Positions 16,817 to 26,772 of a stretch of DNA of 64,000 nucleotides are shown here, in pieces. The position numbers and the translations under genes are program-made. Numbering within the stretch: position 1 is the first letter of the stretch; every line of letters starts with the position of its first letter. A model generated the notes under the pieces. The model ran no database searches, had not been told where the DNA came from, and was given only the letters and a program-made list of their open reading frames with translations. The stretch is taken from the NCBI RefSeq assembly GCF_900114315.1, contig NZ_FOSQ01000014.1, positions 92,669 to 156,668 of the forward strand. The letters are read 5' to 3'. This stretch comes from Falsiroseomonas stagni DSM 19981 (GTDB lineage Bacteria; Pseudomonadota; Alphaproteobacteria; Acetobacterales; Acetobacteraceae).

Positions 16817-17580
16817 GCCGGCGGCCCACCGGAGACGGACAGCACCTCCCCCGTCACATAATCCGGCGCGTCGAGGGCGAAATACAGCAACGTATTCGCC
16901 ACCTCCTCCGGCGCCGCGAGCCGGCCCATCGGGATGCGTTCCGCCCGCTTCGCCGCGCCGGGCGATCCCGGCGGGAAGGCGCGGGTGGCGACACCGCCCG
17001 GCGCCACGGTGTTCACGCTGATGCCCCGCGGCGCCAGTTCCTTCGCCAGCGACTTGCCGAAGGCGATCACCGCACCCTTGGACGCTGCATAGACGCCGAG
17101 CCCTGGCGCGCCCACCAGCCCCGCGACGGAGGCCACCAGCACCAGCCTTCCGCTGCCCGCCTCCAACAGCATCGGCACCGCCGCATGGGCCGTGTTCAGC
17201 ACGCCGAACAGGTTCAGGTCGATGATCCGCCGCCATTCCGCCGGCCGGCTGTCGGTGAAGGGGCTGAAGGCGCCAGGCAGCATGCCGGCCACGACGAGGC
17301 TGCTGACGCCACCGGCATTCGCGATCACCGCGCGGAAGCCGCCGAGCGTCTCCGCAGCCCCGCGCATCGCCGCCGCCAGCGCCTCCGCCTGCGTCACATC
17401 GACGATGGCCGTGACGATGGCCAGCCCCGGATGCGCCGCCCGCAATTCGTCGGCCAGCGCCCCCAGCGCCGCGCCATCCAGGTCCAGCAGCGCGAGCTTC
17501 ACGCCCCGCGCCGCCGCCATCACCGCCGCGGCGCGACCGATGCCATGGGCGCAGCCCGTGATCAGCAGCGCGTCATTCAT
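16813..17580 (-). CDS. Short-chain dehydrogenase/reductase (SDR)
   Basis: 255 aa, classical SDR. The cofactor motif is TGCAHGIG, with Asp in LALLDLDG favouring NAD. NAGG follows, then catalytic Ser in VASVAG and Y-x-x-x-K in GVYAASKGAV; the C-terminal PGGVATRAF and EVLSVSGGPPA are typical. It would oxidise or reduce an alcohol/ketone. ATG at 17580 overlaps the end of the MBL-fold gene by eight bases, making this the last gene of the eight-gene minus-strand operon that starts with livH. It probably processes what that transporter imports. Confidence 0.92.
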   Translation of the reverse strand: MNDALLITGCAHGIGRAAAVMAAARGVKLALLDLDGAALGALADELRAAHPGLAIVTAIVDVTQAEALAAAMRGAAETLGGFRAVIANAGGVSSLVVAGMLPGAFSPFTDSRPAEWRRIIDLNLFGVLNTAHAAVPMLLEAGSGRLVLVASVAGLVGAPGLGVYAASKGAVIAFGKSLAKELAPRGISVNTVAPGGVATRAFPPGSPGAAKRAERIPMGRLAAPEEVANTLLYFALDAPDYVTGEVLSVSGGPPA

Positions 17581-18436
17581 CGCGCAGCCCGAACACATCC
17601 CCGTCGCGCCGGACATTCCACACCACCCGCCCGCGCGCATGATGGGGCACCAGCGCCAGCCCCTCATCCGCCGCTTCCGCCAGCAGCGCCATCCGCGTCG
17701 CCACCGCCTGCTCCGCATCGCTGCAGAATCGCGACACCACCTGCGGCAGCAGCAATTGCGCGGGGTGGTGCACGACATCGGCGGCGATCAGCACGGTGCG
17801 CCTTGTGCCCGTCAGCGTGATGCCGACCTGCCCCGGCGTATGCCCCGGCAGCGGGCGGAAGCGGATGCCGGGGAAGGGTGCGTGGTCATCCGGCACCTGG
17901 TCAAGCAACCCTTCCTCCGCCACCGGCAGCACGCTGTCCCGGAAGCTCCCATGCCCCACCGGCGCCACCGCATCCAGCGCCGCCCAATGCGCGAATTCCC
18001 GTTCGGCCACGATGTAGCGGGCCTTCGGGAAGGTCGGCACCCAGCGATCGTCGCGCCAGCGCGTCGCCCAGCCCACATGGTCGGCATGCAGATGCGTGAA
18101 CAGCATCGCATCCACGTCATCCGGCGCCACGCTGAGCCTTTCGAGAAAATCCGTCCGCCGCCGATGCCAGGACGACCGCGCCGGCCTCTCCTTTCCATCC
18201 CCCACGCCGCCATCCACGACGATGGTGCGGCCCGCGCTTTCGATCACGAAGACCTGCACGCGCAGCAGGATGCTGTCCGTCTCCGGCTCCACGCCCAGCG
18301 GATCCAGCGCCGCCGCGCGTGCGAGCAGCGAGGGATCGGTGCGCGGGAACAGCAGTTCACGCGGCAGGCGGAAGGGATCCTCATCCGCCACCCCGCGCAG
18401 CACCATGCCGCCGAGGTCGAGCGACCAGTCGCTCAT
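17573..18436 (-). CDS. MBL-fold metallo-hydrolase
   Basis: 287 aa, metallo-beta-lactamase fold. The zinc motif is HLHADH in MLFTHLHADHVGW; further ligands are expected in PLPGHTPGQVG (His), IAADVVHH (Asp) and LVPHHARG (His). The sequence style (FPKARYIVAEREFAHW) is that of lactonase/organophosphate-hydrolase-like members. It lacks a signal peptide, so it is cytoplasmic. The likely reaction is hydrolysis of a lactone or ester. The ATG overlaps the stop of the next SDR (ATGA), and its own stop overlaps the last SDR start. Acyl-homoserine-lactone quenching is possible but unproven. Confidence 0.88.
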   Translation of the reverse strand: MSDWSLDLGGMVLRGVADEDPFRLPRELLFPRTDPSLLARAAALDPLGVEPETDSILLRVQVFVIESAGRTIVVDGGVGDGKERPARSSWHRRRTDFLERLSVAPDDVDAMLFTHLHADHVGWATRWRDDRWVPTFPKARYIVAEREFAHWAALDAVAPVGHGSFRDSVLPVAEEGLLDQVPDDHAPFPGIRFRPLPGHTPGQVGITLTGTRRTVLIAADVVHHPAQLLLPQVVSRFCSDAEQAVATRMALLAEAADEGLALVPHHARGRVVWNVRRDGDVFGLRDE

Positions 18437-19164
18437 GGCATATAGGCCCCGCCATTCACCCAGAGCACCTGGCCCGTCATGTAGGCGCTGTCGGGACCGA
18501 GCAGGAACATCACCGGCCCCACCACATCCGACGGCACCGCAATGCGCTTCAGCGGCATCATCGCGCTGTAGGCGGGGATATCGACGTTGGTCTGCCCGGA
18601 TTCATCCGACCGTCCCGTACCACCGCGGAGGAAGGCGGTATCCACCGCCCCCGGCCCCACCGCATTCACGCGGATCAGCGGCGCCGCTTCCAGCGCCATC
18701 GTCTTGGTCATCGACACCATCGCGGCCTTGCAGGCGGCGTAGGGCCCGTAGCCCGGCCGCGTATGCGCGGCCAGGCCCGACACCATCTGCACCATCGCGG
18801 GATTGTCGCCCTTGGCCAGCAGCGGCAGTGCCGCCCGCGCCGTCAGGAAGGCCGCGCGAAGATTGCCCGCGACGACCTCGTCCCAGAATTCGGGCTCCAC
18901 GCTCTCCAGCTTCCGCATCCCCAGCAGGAACCCCGCCAGGTTCACGAAACCGTCGATCCCGTCTTCCAGCTGCGCGAAGGCGGCGCCGACGGAAGCCGCA
19001 TCCGTCGCATCCAGCGCGATGGCCCGCACGCCCTCCGGCACCGGGTGACGCTCCAGCGAGGCCGGCAGGTCCAGCACCGAAACCCGCCACCCCTCCGCCA
19101 CCGCGCGCGCCACCAGCGCGCGCCCGATGCCGCCGGCGCCGCCGAGGACCGCGAGGCGCCTCAT
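18433..19164 (-). CDS. Short-chain dehydrogenase/reductase (SDR)
   Basis: 243 aa. The glycine motif is GGAGGIG, followed by Asp in VLDLPAS (NAD preference). NLAG stands in place of the usual N-A-G-G; catalytic Ser is in MVSGLAA and Y-x-x-x-K in GPYAACKAAM. It ends with TGQVLWVNGG, the usual SDR end motif. It overlaps the MBL gene (ATGA) and the binding-protein gene upstream (ATGA), so all are co-translated. Two SDRs and one lactonase-like enzyme in a row suggest stepwise oxidation of a cyclic or polyol substrate; that is inference. Confidence 0.91.
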   Translation of the reverse strand: MRRLAVLGGAGGIGRALVARAVAEGWRVSVLDLPASLERHPVPEGVRAIALDATDAASVGAAFAQLEDGIDGFVNLAGFLLGMRKLESVEPEFWDEVVAGNLRAAFLTARAALPLLAKGDNPAMVQMVSGLAAHTRPGYGPYAACKAAMVSMTKTMALEAAPLIRVNAVGPGAVDTAFLRGGTGRSDESGQTNVDIPAYSAMMPLKRIAVPSDVVGPVMFLLGPDSAYMTGQVLWVNGGAYMP

Positions 19165-20357
19165 GCGCAGGTATCAGCCGCAAAACTGTCGAAGAGCGAC
19201 CAGGCCTGGTTCTTGATCTCGATGATGAAGCCCGGCAGTTCCGCATCCCGCGCCGCGTCGAAGCAGGTGTTCTCGCCGGTCACGCCGGTGAAGCTGATGC
19301 CGCGCAGCGCGTCGCGGAAGGCGGTGCGTTCGGCGGCGATGCGGGACGCCTCGCCCGTCACCCGCGCACGCTCACCCGCCTGCTTCATCAGGTAGACGAT
19401 GTCATAGGCCTGCGCGTCGCTGTGGTGCGGGATGCGCTTGCTCGTCAGGCCGCGCCGCGCATTCTCCTCCGCGTATTTGCGGGTGAAGGCGCGCGTGGCG
19501 TCGTTGCGGTCCCACCAGAAGCCGGCGACGATCAGCATGCCCTCGCCCTCCGGCCCGAACAGCTCGACCGAGTTCGGATCGGCGAAGATCTGGCTGCCGA
19601 TCACGCGGCCCCGGAAGCCCTGCCGCCGCAATTCGCGCAGCACCTTGCCCGCGCCATCCGGCGTCGCCGCCAGCGCCACCACTTCGGGGTTCCGCTGCAT
19701 CACCTGCGTGACCTGCGGCGCCACGTCGAAGGTGCGGTACTGGAAGCTCACCGGCTCCCCGAAGCTGATGTTCCGTGCGCGCAGCAGGCCCGGATAGAAT
19801 TGCGTCGCCGTGATGTTGGAGATGCGCTCATCGGAGATGAACATGATCTCCGCGCGGCTCGCCGGCACGCCCTTCCGGCTGAGCGAGGTGAGCAGCCGCC
19901 CGAACTGCTTGCCCTCATCCTCCGTCAGCCGCCAGGCATAGCTGAAATTGCCGGTGAGCCCGGGCTGGGAGGCGGAGTTGGAGATCTGCACGATCCCGAG
20001 CCTTTCGCCGACCGGGAAGGCCACCGCCGATTCGCCGGAGGAGAAGGGCCCGATGATCGCCAGCGCATTGTCGTCGCGCGCGAATTTCTGGGCCGCCGTC
20101 GCGGCCTGGCGGGGGTCCGAACCCGTGTCGAACTTCTCGATCCGGATCGGGCGGCCATTGATGCCGCCGGCGGCGTTGATCTCGCTGACCGCGATATCGA
20201 CGCAGGTCTCCGTCGCCTCGCCCGGCGTCTTCAAGGGCCCGGACTTCACCATCGTCAGGCCGATCACGATCTCCCGCGTCTGGCCGATGGCCGGCCCAAG
20301 GGCCGGCATCGCGAGAAGGCCGCCCGAGGCAGCCAGCAGGGTCCTGCGCTTCATCAT
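19161..20357 (-). CDS. Branched-chain amino acid-type ABC transporter substrate-binding protein (LivK-like)
   Basis: About 398 aa, periplasmic binding protein of the Leu/Ile/Val family. A signal peptide with a twin-arginine start (MKRRTLLAASGGLLAMPALG) is followed by EIVIGLTMVKSGPLKTPGE and INAAGGINGRPI, then AIIGPFSSGESAVAFPVGE. All are hallmarks of the periplasmic-binding fold type I. It selects the solute for the adjacent LivHMGF transporter; members of this family also carry amides, urea and aromatic acids. Three ATGs lie within 12 bases. 20357 is preferred because the GAGGG at the end of the preceding gene is then nine bases upstream. Confidence 0.92.
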   Translation of the reverse strand: MMKRRTLLAASGGLLAMPALGPAIGQTREIVIGLTMVKSGPLKTPGEATETCVDIAVSEINAAGGINGRPIRIEKFDTGSDPRQAATAAQKFARDDNALAIIGPFSSGESAVAFPVGERLGIVQISNSASQPGLTGNFSYAWRLTEDEGKQFGRLLTSLSRKGVPASRAEIMFISDERISNITATQFYPGLLRARNISFGEPVSFQYRTFDVAPQVTQVMQRNPEVVALAATPDGAGKVLRELRRQGFRGRVIGSQIFADPNSVELFGPEGEGMLIVAGFWWDRNDATRAFTRKYAEENARRGLTSKRIPHHSDAQAYDIVYLMKQAGERARVTGEASRIAAERTAFRDALRGISFTGVTGENTCFDAARDAELPGFIIEIKNQAWSLFDSFAADTCA

Positions 20358-20369
20358 CTGTCCCATCCC

Positions 20370-21066
<697 letters not shown>

Positions 21067-21077
<11 letters not shown>

Positions 21078-21837
21078 CGGCACCGAGATAGGCCTCCCGC
21101 ACCAGCGCATCGGCGCGCGCGCCGGCCATGCTGCCCTCATAGATCCGCTTGCCGAAATTCAGCACGACGACGCGGTCGCAGACCTCGTCCACGAAGCCCA
21201 TATCGTGCTCCACCACCAGCAGCGCCGTCCCGCCATCGGCAATCCGGCGCAGGAAGCGCGCGAGTTCCGCCGTCTCCGCGGGGTTGAGCCCCGCCGCCGG
21301 CTCATCCAGCAGCAGCAGCTTCGGGCGGCTGGCCAGCGCGCGCACCACCTCGATCTTCTTGCGGATGCCGTAGGGCAGCGACGACACGACATCGCCGGGA
21401 TCGATATCCAGCCCCGCCTCCGCCAGCAGCGCCTCGGCCTCCCGCCGCCAGCGCCCGCGCGGCATCCAGCCGATCGGCGTCAGCAGCGCGCCGAGGCCGG
21501 AGGCACGCGCATGCTGCCCCAGCATCACATTCTCGACAGCGGAAAGATGCGGCATCAGCCGGATGTTCTGGAAGGACCGCGCCATGCCCGCCAGCACGCG
21601 ATCCCGCGGCGGCAGCGTGCCGATGGCCTGGCCATCCAGCGTGATCGTGCCGGCATCCAGCGGATAGACGCCGGAGATGAGGTTGAAGACCGTCGTCTTC
21701 CCCGCGCCATTCGGCCCGATCAGGCCGAGCCTGCCGCCCCGCGGCACGGTGAAGGACACATCATCCACCACGCTGAGGCCGCCGAAGGCCTTGCCGATGC
21801 CCGCGACGGTCAGCAGTGCCTCATCCGGCATCGGCAT
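21067..21837 (-). CDS. LIV-type ABC transporter ATPase (LivG-like)
   Basis: 256 aa. Walker A GPNGAGKT, the LivG marker ARSFQNIRL, a signature variant SLPYGIRKK (usual for LivG, which lacks L-S-G-G), Walker B LLLDEPAAGLNP and H-loop LVVEHDMGF. It pairs with LivF in the cytoplasm. Starts at 21837 or 21831 are both possible and both overlap the livM gene. The gene lies inside the tightly overlapping minus-strand operon. Confidence 0.94.
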
Positions 21838-22666
21838 GCCTCCGCCGTCCCGTCAGCCGCGCCAGCAGCGTGCGCGTCACCATGCCCTCCGGCCGGAACA
21901 TCATCATCGCCACGATCATCACGCCGAAGACCACGTAGCGCCAGGACCCGCCGATGCGCAGCAGTTCCGGCACGATGGTGAAGAAGGTCGCCCCCACCAG
22001 CGGCCCCCAGGCCGTCTGCGTGCCGCCGATCAGGACAAACAGCAGCACGTAGATCGACAGCAGCGGCGAGAAGTACTGCGCCTCCACGAAGGAGAAGTGA
22101 TGCGCGTAGAGCGCGCCCGCCAGGCCCGCCAGCCCGCCACCGATGGCGAAGCCCGCCACCTGCACCGCCCGCGCCGGTACGCCCATCAGCGTCGCCACCA
22201 GTTCATCATCATGCAGCGCCCGCATCGCGAGGCCGAGCCGGGTCGCCGTCAGCCAGAAGACCAGCAGCGTCACCGCGGCGGCGCAGGACAGCAGCACCGG
22301 CAGGTCCACATACTCCGTCACCACCAGCCCCATCGCACCGCCGAGCGCGGGCTGCGTCAGGATGATGCCCGTGACCACCTGGGCAAAGGCGAAGGTCGCC
22401 AGCACCATGTAGACGCCGCGCGTGCGCAGCACGGGAAAGGCGATGCCCATCCCGATCAGCGCCGTCAGCAAGGTCGCCGCCGGCACGGTCCAGGCCGGCG
22501 TCCAGCCCAGCTGTTCGCCGAGCATCGCCGCCCCATAGGCACCGATCGCCATGAAGCCCGCGCCGCCCAGGTTCAGCTGCCCCGCCGTGGCGGTGACGAA
22601 GATGCCGTAGGCGAAGATGATGTTGATGGCGAGGATCGCCAGGATGCCGGACCAGTAGCCGGACAT
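21821..22666 (-). CDS. LIV-type ABC transporter permease (LivM-like)
   Basis: 281 aa, about eight to nine membrane segments. NIIFAYGIFVTATAGQLNLGGAGFMAIGAY is the LivM opening, with GQ-x-x-x-G-x-A-G marking the family. The permease-ATPase contact region appears as RLGLAMRALHDDELVATLMG. The C-terminal GGTQTAWGPLVGATFF and MFRPEGMV are typical. It forms the channel with LivH. The ATG at 22666 lies one base after the livH stop. An upstream extension in frame lies within livH and is ignored. Confidence 0.93.
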   Translation of the reverse strand: MSGYWSGILAILAINIIFAYGIFVTATAGQLNLGGAGFMAIGAYGAAMLGEQLGWTPAWTVPAATLLTALIGMGIAFPVLRTRGVYMVLATFAFAQVVTGIILTQPALGGAMGLVVTEYVDLPVLLSCAAAVTLLVFWLTATRLGLAMRALHDDELVATLMGVPARAVQVAGFAIGGGLAGLAGALYAHHFSFVEAQYFSPLLSIYVLLFVLIGGTQTAWGPLVGATFFTIVPELLRIGGSWRYVVFGVMIVAMMMFRPEGMVTRTLLARLTGRRRHADAG

Positions 22667-22667
22667 G

Positions 22668-23684
22668 TCAGAGCTTCCCCTTGCCGATGCGCGTGCCCCC
22701 GAACAGCCCCTGCGGCCGCAGCACGATCGCCGCCAGCAGCGCCGTCCACACCACCACCTGCGCCGCATCACCGCCGAAGAAGTGGATGCCGAGCGTCTCC
22801 ATCAGCCCCACCAGCAGCCCGCCCGCGATGGCGCCCCAGATCGAACCGAGCCCGCCCAGCACCATCGCCGCGATGGCCTTGGTGCCGACATGGTCGCCCA
22901 TGAAGGGGGAGACATCGCTGTAGTTCACGACGAACAGCGCGCCCGCGACGCCGCACAACAGCCCGCTCAGCAGGAACACCACGGGCACGATGCGCGTGAC
23001 CTCCACCCCCAGCAGCGTCGCCGTATCCGGGCTTTCCGCGATGCTGCGCAGCGCGCGCCCCGTGCGCGTGCGCGCCAGCAGCCAGGACAGCCAGAAGACG
23101 ATGCCGAGCGAGAGCAGCAGCGACGCCATCTGCGGCAGCCCCACCACCAGCGGCCCCACCTGCCAGTCCAGCCGGAAGCGCACCGGGAAGCTCTGCGCCT
23201 CCGACCCGAGGACGATCAGCACCAGATGTTCGAAGATCAGCAGGAAGCCGAGCGAGGAGACCAGCGGGATCGCATGCTCCGTCGCATCGCCATGCCGCGT
23301 CTTGAGGTAGCGGAAGGTGAAACGCTCCACGATGAGGGAGGCGACGATCGCCACCGCGATGCCCGCCGGCAGCGCCAGCGCCCAGTGCCAGGCATCGGTG
23401 AAGGGCAGCCCGTGCCGCGCCAGGCCCCAGGCCACCATGCCCGTCAGCATGAACATCGTCGGGATGGTGAAGTTGAGGAAGTTCAGCACGCCGATGGTCA
23501 GGGTGAAGGCCACCGCCACCGCGACATAGATGCCCCCCAGCATGAGGCCGGAGACCACCTGCTGCGCCAGCGTGGCGCCCCCGGGCAGCGCCGCCAGCCC
23601 CGCAATCGCCGCGACACAGCCCGCCGCCACCCCCGCCGAGATCACCAGCGGATGCATGCCCCGCACACCGGCCGCGTCGCTCAT
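22668..23684 (-). CDS. LIV-type ABC transporter permease (LivH-like)
   Basis: 338 aa, slightly longer than the usual 290-310 because of an N-terminal hydrophobic lead (about residues 10-32) before the conserved QQVVSGLMLGGIYVAVAVAF. The GVLNFLNFTIP block, RTRTGRALRSIAESPDTA (ATPase contact) and GGLGSIWGAIAGGLLVG confirm LivH. It is the first gene of the eight-gene operon livH-livM-livG-livF-livK-SDR-MBL-SDR. The promoter should lie in the 112-base gap before the ABC-F gene; I see no clear -35/-10 pair there. Confidence 0.93.
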   Translation of the reverse strand: MSDAAGVRGMHPLVISAGVAAGCVAAIAGLAALPGGATLAQQVVSGLMLGGIYVAVAVAFTLTIGVLNFLNFTIPTMFMLTGMVAWGLARHGLPFTDAWHWALALPAGIAVAIVASLIVERFTFRYLKTRHGDATEHAIPLVSSLGFLLIFEHLVLIVLGSEAQSFPVRFRLDWQVGPLVVGLPQMASLLLSLGIVFWLSWLLARTRTGRALRSIAESPDTATLLGVEVTRIVPVVFLLSGLLCGVAGALFVVNYSDVSPFMGDHVGTKAIAAMVLGGLGSIWGAIAGGLLVGLMETLGIHFFGGDAAQVVVWTALLAAIVLRPQGLFGGTRIGKGKL

Positions 23685-23796
23685 GCGGGAAGTTCCACCA
23701 GGCGGGAATCCATGCGGCGCGGCAAGGGCAACTCCTGCGATTTGTCCGGACCAATGGGGCCCAGATTCGCCGCCGCGCGCAAGCCCGATTAACGCA

Positions 23797-25419
23797 TCAG
23801 GCGTGCAGCCCCGGTGCCTCCTGCCCCGTCCGCGCCACGTATTCGGTATAGCCCCCGCCATAGAGGTGCACCCCCTCCGGCGTCAGCTCCAGCACGCGGT
23901 TGGACAGCGCCGACAGGAAGTGCCGGTCATGGCTGACGAAGAGCATCGTGCCCTCGTAGTTGGAGAGTGCCGTGATCAGCATCTCCTTCGTCGCCATGTC
24001 CAGGTGGTTGGTCGGCTCGTCCAGCACCAGGAAATTGGGCGGGTCGAACAGCATCCGCGCCATCACCAGCCGCGCCTTCTCACCGCCCGACAGCACGCGG
24101 ACGCGCTTCTCCACCTCATCGCCCGAAAAGCCGAAGCAGCCCGCCAGCGACCGCAACTGCCCCTGGTTGGCACGCGGGAATTCATCCTCCAGCGATTCGA
24201 AGACGGTGCGGTCCCCGTCCAGCAATTCCATCGCATGCTGCGCGAAATAGGCCATCTTCACGCTGCCGCCGATCGTCACGCTGCCGGCATCCGGCTCCGT
24301 CGTCTGCGTCACCAGCTTCAGCAGGGTGGATTTCCCGGCGCCGTTCACGCCGAGCACGCAGCACCGCTCTCGCCGCCGCAGCAGCAGGTCCAGCCCCTCA
24401 TAGATCACGCGGCTGCCGTAGCTTTTGTGCACGCCGCGGATCTGCACCACGTCGTCGCCCGACCGCGGCGCCGGCATGAATTCGAAGGTCACGGTCTGCC
24501 GCCGCTTCGGCGGCTCCACCCGCTCGATCTTGTCGAGCTTCTTGACGCGGCTCTGCACCTGCGCGGCGTGGGAGGCGCGGGCCTTGAAGCGCTCGATGAA
24601 CTTGATCTCCTTCGCCAGCATCGCCTGCTGGCGTTCGAACTGCGCCTGCTGCTGCTTCTCCGCCATGGCGCGCTGCTGTTCGTAGAATTCGTAGTCGCCG
24701 GAATAGCTGGTCAGCGACCCGCCATCGATCTCGATGATCTTGTTGATGATGCGGTTCATGAATTCCCGGTCGTGCGACGTCATCAGCAGCGCGCCGTCAT
24801 AGCCCCGCAGGAAATTCTCCAGCCAGATCAGGCTTTCGAGGTCGAGGTGGTTCGAAGGCTCGTCCAGCAGCATCACATCGGGCCGCATCAGCAGGATGCG
24901 GGCCAGCGCCACGCGCATCTTCCAGCCGCCGGACAGCGCGCCGACATCGCCATCCATCATCTCCTGGCTGAAACTCAGCCCGGCCAGCACCTCCCGCGCC
25001 TTGCCTTCCAGCGCATAGCCGCCCAGGTCGTCGAAGCGCGCCTGCACCTCGCCGAACCGCTCGATCAGCGCATCCAGCTCATCCGCCTTGTCGGGATCGG
25101 CCAAATCCGCTTCCAGCGCCCGCATCTCCGCCGCCACGGTCGATACATCGCCGGCGCCATCCATCACCTCCGCCACCGCGGACCGCCCGGCCATCTCCCC
25201 CACATCCTGGCTGAAGAAGCCGATGGAGACGCCGCGATCCACCAGGACCAGCCCCTCATCCGGCGGTTCCTGGCCGGTGATCATGCGGAACAGCGTGGTC
25301 TTGCCCGCGCCATTGGGGCCGACCAGGCCGATCTTCTCCCCCCGCTGCAAGGCGGCGGAGGCTTCGATGAACAGAAGCTGGACGCCGTTCTGCTTGCTGA
25401 TGTTGTCGAGGCGGATCAT
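23797..25419 (-). CDS. ABC-F family ATP-binding protein (YbiT-like)
   Basis: 540 aa, soluble twin-ATPase of the ABC-F class, which act on ribosomes rather than on membranes. Walker A motifs are GPNGAGKT (about residues 34-41) and GVNGAGKS (about 350). The signatures are LSGGWKMR and LSGGEKAR, and the Walker B regions are MLLDEPSNHLD and LVLDEPTNHLD. The charged interdomain linker of roughly residues 245-300 (EQQRAMAEKQQQAQFERQQ...) is the P-site tRNA interaction region of the class. The tail is short. It is transcribed away from the CoA-transferase gene. Confidence 0.93.
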   Translation of the reverse strand: MIRLDNISKQNGVQLLFIEASAALQRGEKIGLVGPNGAGKTTLFRMITGQEPPDEGLVLVDRGVSIGFFSQDVGEMAGRSAVAEVMDGAGDVSTVAAEMRALEADLADPDKADELDALIERFGEVQARFDDLGGYALEGKAREVLAGLSFSQEMMDGDVGALSGGWKMRVALARILLMRPDVMLLDEPSNHLDLESLIWLENFLRGYDGALLMTSHDREFMNRIINKIIEIDGGSLTSYSGDYEFYEQQRAMAEKQQQAQFERQQAMLAKEIKFIERFKARASHAAQVQSRVKKLDKIERVEPPKRRQTVTFEFMPAPRSGDDVVQIRGVHKSYGSRVIYEGLDLLLRRRERCCVLGVNGAGKSTLLKLVTQTTEPDAGSVTIGGSVKMAYFAQHAMELLDGDRTVFESLEDEFPRANQGQLRSLAGCFGFSGDEVEKRVRVLSGGEKARLVMARMLFDPPNFLVLDEPTNHLDMATKEMLITALSNYEGTMLFVSHDRHFLSALSNRVLELTPEGVHLYGGGYTEYVARTGQEAPGLHA

Positions 25420-25523
25420 GGGGGGCCCGGTGCGGTTTCGGCGGGCTTATGCCACGCCGCCCGCCCCCCGCGACAGGCCCGCCAGAGGCTGTCGGCTTGG
25501 CGGCACCCCCCATCCGCCATAAG

Positions 25524-25547
25524 CCTTGCGGCGACCGCCCCGCAAGG
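25524..25547 (+). promoter_or_regulatory. Hairpin covering the ribosome-binding site of the CoA-transferase gene
   Basis: Arms CCTTGCGG (25524-25531) and CCGCAAGG (25540-25547) are perfect complements with an eight-base loop. The right arm contains most of AAGGA (25544-25548), the likely ribosome-binding site nine bases before the ATG at 25557. Folding would hide the site. Regulation is inference. Confidence 0.45.
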
Positions 25548-25556
25548 AACCGCCCG

Positions 25557-26771
25557 ATGACGCCCCCGGCCGCCGCCCAGCCCCTCCCCCTCGCCGGCAT
25601 TCGCGTCCTGGACCTGACCAATGTCCTGGCCGGCCCCTTCGCCACCTACCAGCTCGCCTTGATGGGCGCCGAGGTCATCAAGATCGAGCAGCCCATCCGC
25701 GGCGACCTGGCCCGCCGCCTGGGCGCGGATCCGGAAGCCGCGAAGCGCAACATGGGCGCCTCCTTCGTCGCGGTGAATGCCGGCAAGCAGTCGGTCACGC
25801 TCGACCTCAAGCACCCCCGGGGGAAGGAGGTCTTCAAGCGCCTGGTGGCGGAGGCCGATGTGGTGGTGGAGAATTTCCGCCCCGGCGTGATGGATCGCCT
25901 CGGCCTCGGCTGGGAAGCCCTCTCCGCCATCCGCCCGAGCCTGATCTTCTGCGCCATCTCCGGCTTCGGCGCGGATGGGCCGCTGGCCAAGCGCCCGGCC
26001 TATGACCAGATCGTGCAGGGCATGGCGGGGGTGATGAGCATCACCGGGGATGCGGCCAGCGCGCCGCTGCGCGTCGGCTTCCCCGTCTCCGACACCGTCG
26101 GCGGGCTGACCGCCGCCTTCGCCGTCGCCTCCGCGCTGGTGGGCGCGCGCGCCACGGGCCAGGGCCGCTACCTCGATGTCTCCATGCTGGAATCGACGCT
26201 GGCGACGATGGGCTGGATCGTGTCCAACTTCCTCAATGCCGGTGTCGTGCCGAAGCCCATGGGCAATGACAATTTCAGCGCCGCCCCCTCCGGCGCCTTC
26301 CGCACCGGCGATGGCCTGATCAACATCGCGGCCAATGAGGACAAGCAATATGCCGCGCTCTGCGACCAGATCGGCCGGCCGGACCTGCTGACAGATCCCC
26401 GCTTCAGCGACCGCCACGCCCGCAAGGCGAACCGCCAGGCGCTGACGGTGGAGATCGAATCCGGCCTGGCCGCGAAGGATGCCGCGACCTGGGAGGATCT
26501 GCTGGTCGCCGCCGGTGTCCCCGCCGGCCAGGTCCTCAGCGTGCCGGCCATCATCAACCACGCCCATGTCCGGGACCGCGGCTTCGTGACGGAGATCGAC
26601 GCCCCGGAGGGCCCCCAGCGCCTGACCCGCTGCGGCTTCCGCTTCGGCGATGCCAACCCGGCCCCCGCCGGCCCGGCGCCGACGCTTTCCGCGCAGACGG
26701 AGGAATGGCTGCGGCGCCTGGGCTATGACGCCGCCGCCATCGCCGCGATGCGCGACGACGGGGTCGTGTGA
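25557..26771 (+). CDS. Class III CoA-transferase (CaiB/BaiF family)
   Basis: 404 aa. The opening LAGIRVLDLTNVLAGPFATYQ and ADVVVENFRPGVMDRLGL are class III CoA-transferase hallmarks. The catalytic Asp is expected at Asp150 in RPAYDQIVQG. The C-terminal half keeps GRYLDVSMLES and FSDRHARKANRQAL. It would move CoA between a carboxylic acid and an acyl-CoA such as formyl-, succinyl- or another organic-acid CoA. The ATG follows AAGGA by nine bases; a longer frame upstream is not conserved. It converges on the DadA-like gene, whose stop begins one base beyond this one. Confidence 0.92.
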   Translation: MTPPAAAQPLPLAGIRVLDLTNVLAGPFATYQLALMGAEVIKIEQPIRGDLARRLGADPEAAKRNMGASFVAVNAGKQSVTLDLKHPRGKEVFKRLVAEADVVVENFRPGVMDRLGLGWEALSAIRPSLIFCAISGFGADGPLAKRPAYDQIVQGMAGVMSITGDAASAPLRVGFPVSDTVGGLTAAFAVASALVGARATGQGRYLDVSMLESTLATMGWIVSNFLNAGVVPKPMGNDNFSAAPSGAFRTGDGLINIAANEDKQYAALCDQIGRPDLLTDPRFSDRHARKANRQALTVEIESGLAAKDAATWEDLLVAAGVPAGQVLSVPAIINHAHVRDRGFVTEIDAPEGPQRLTRCGFRFGDANPAPAGPAPTLSAQTEEWLRRLGYDAAAIAAMRDDGVV

Positions 26772-26772
26772 C

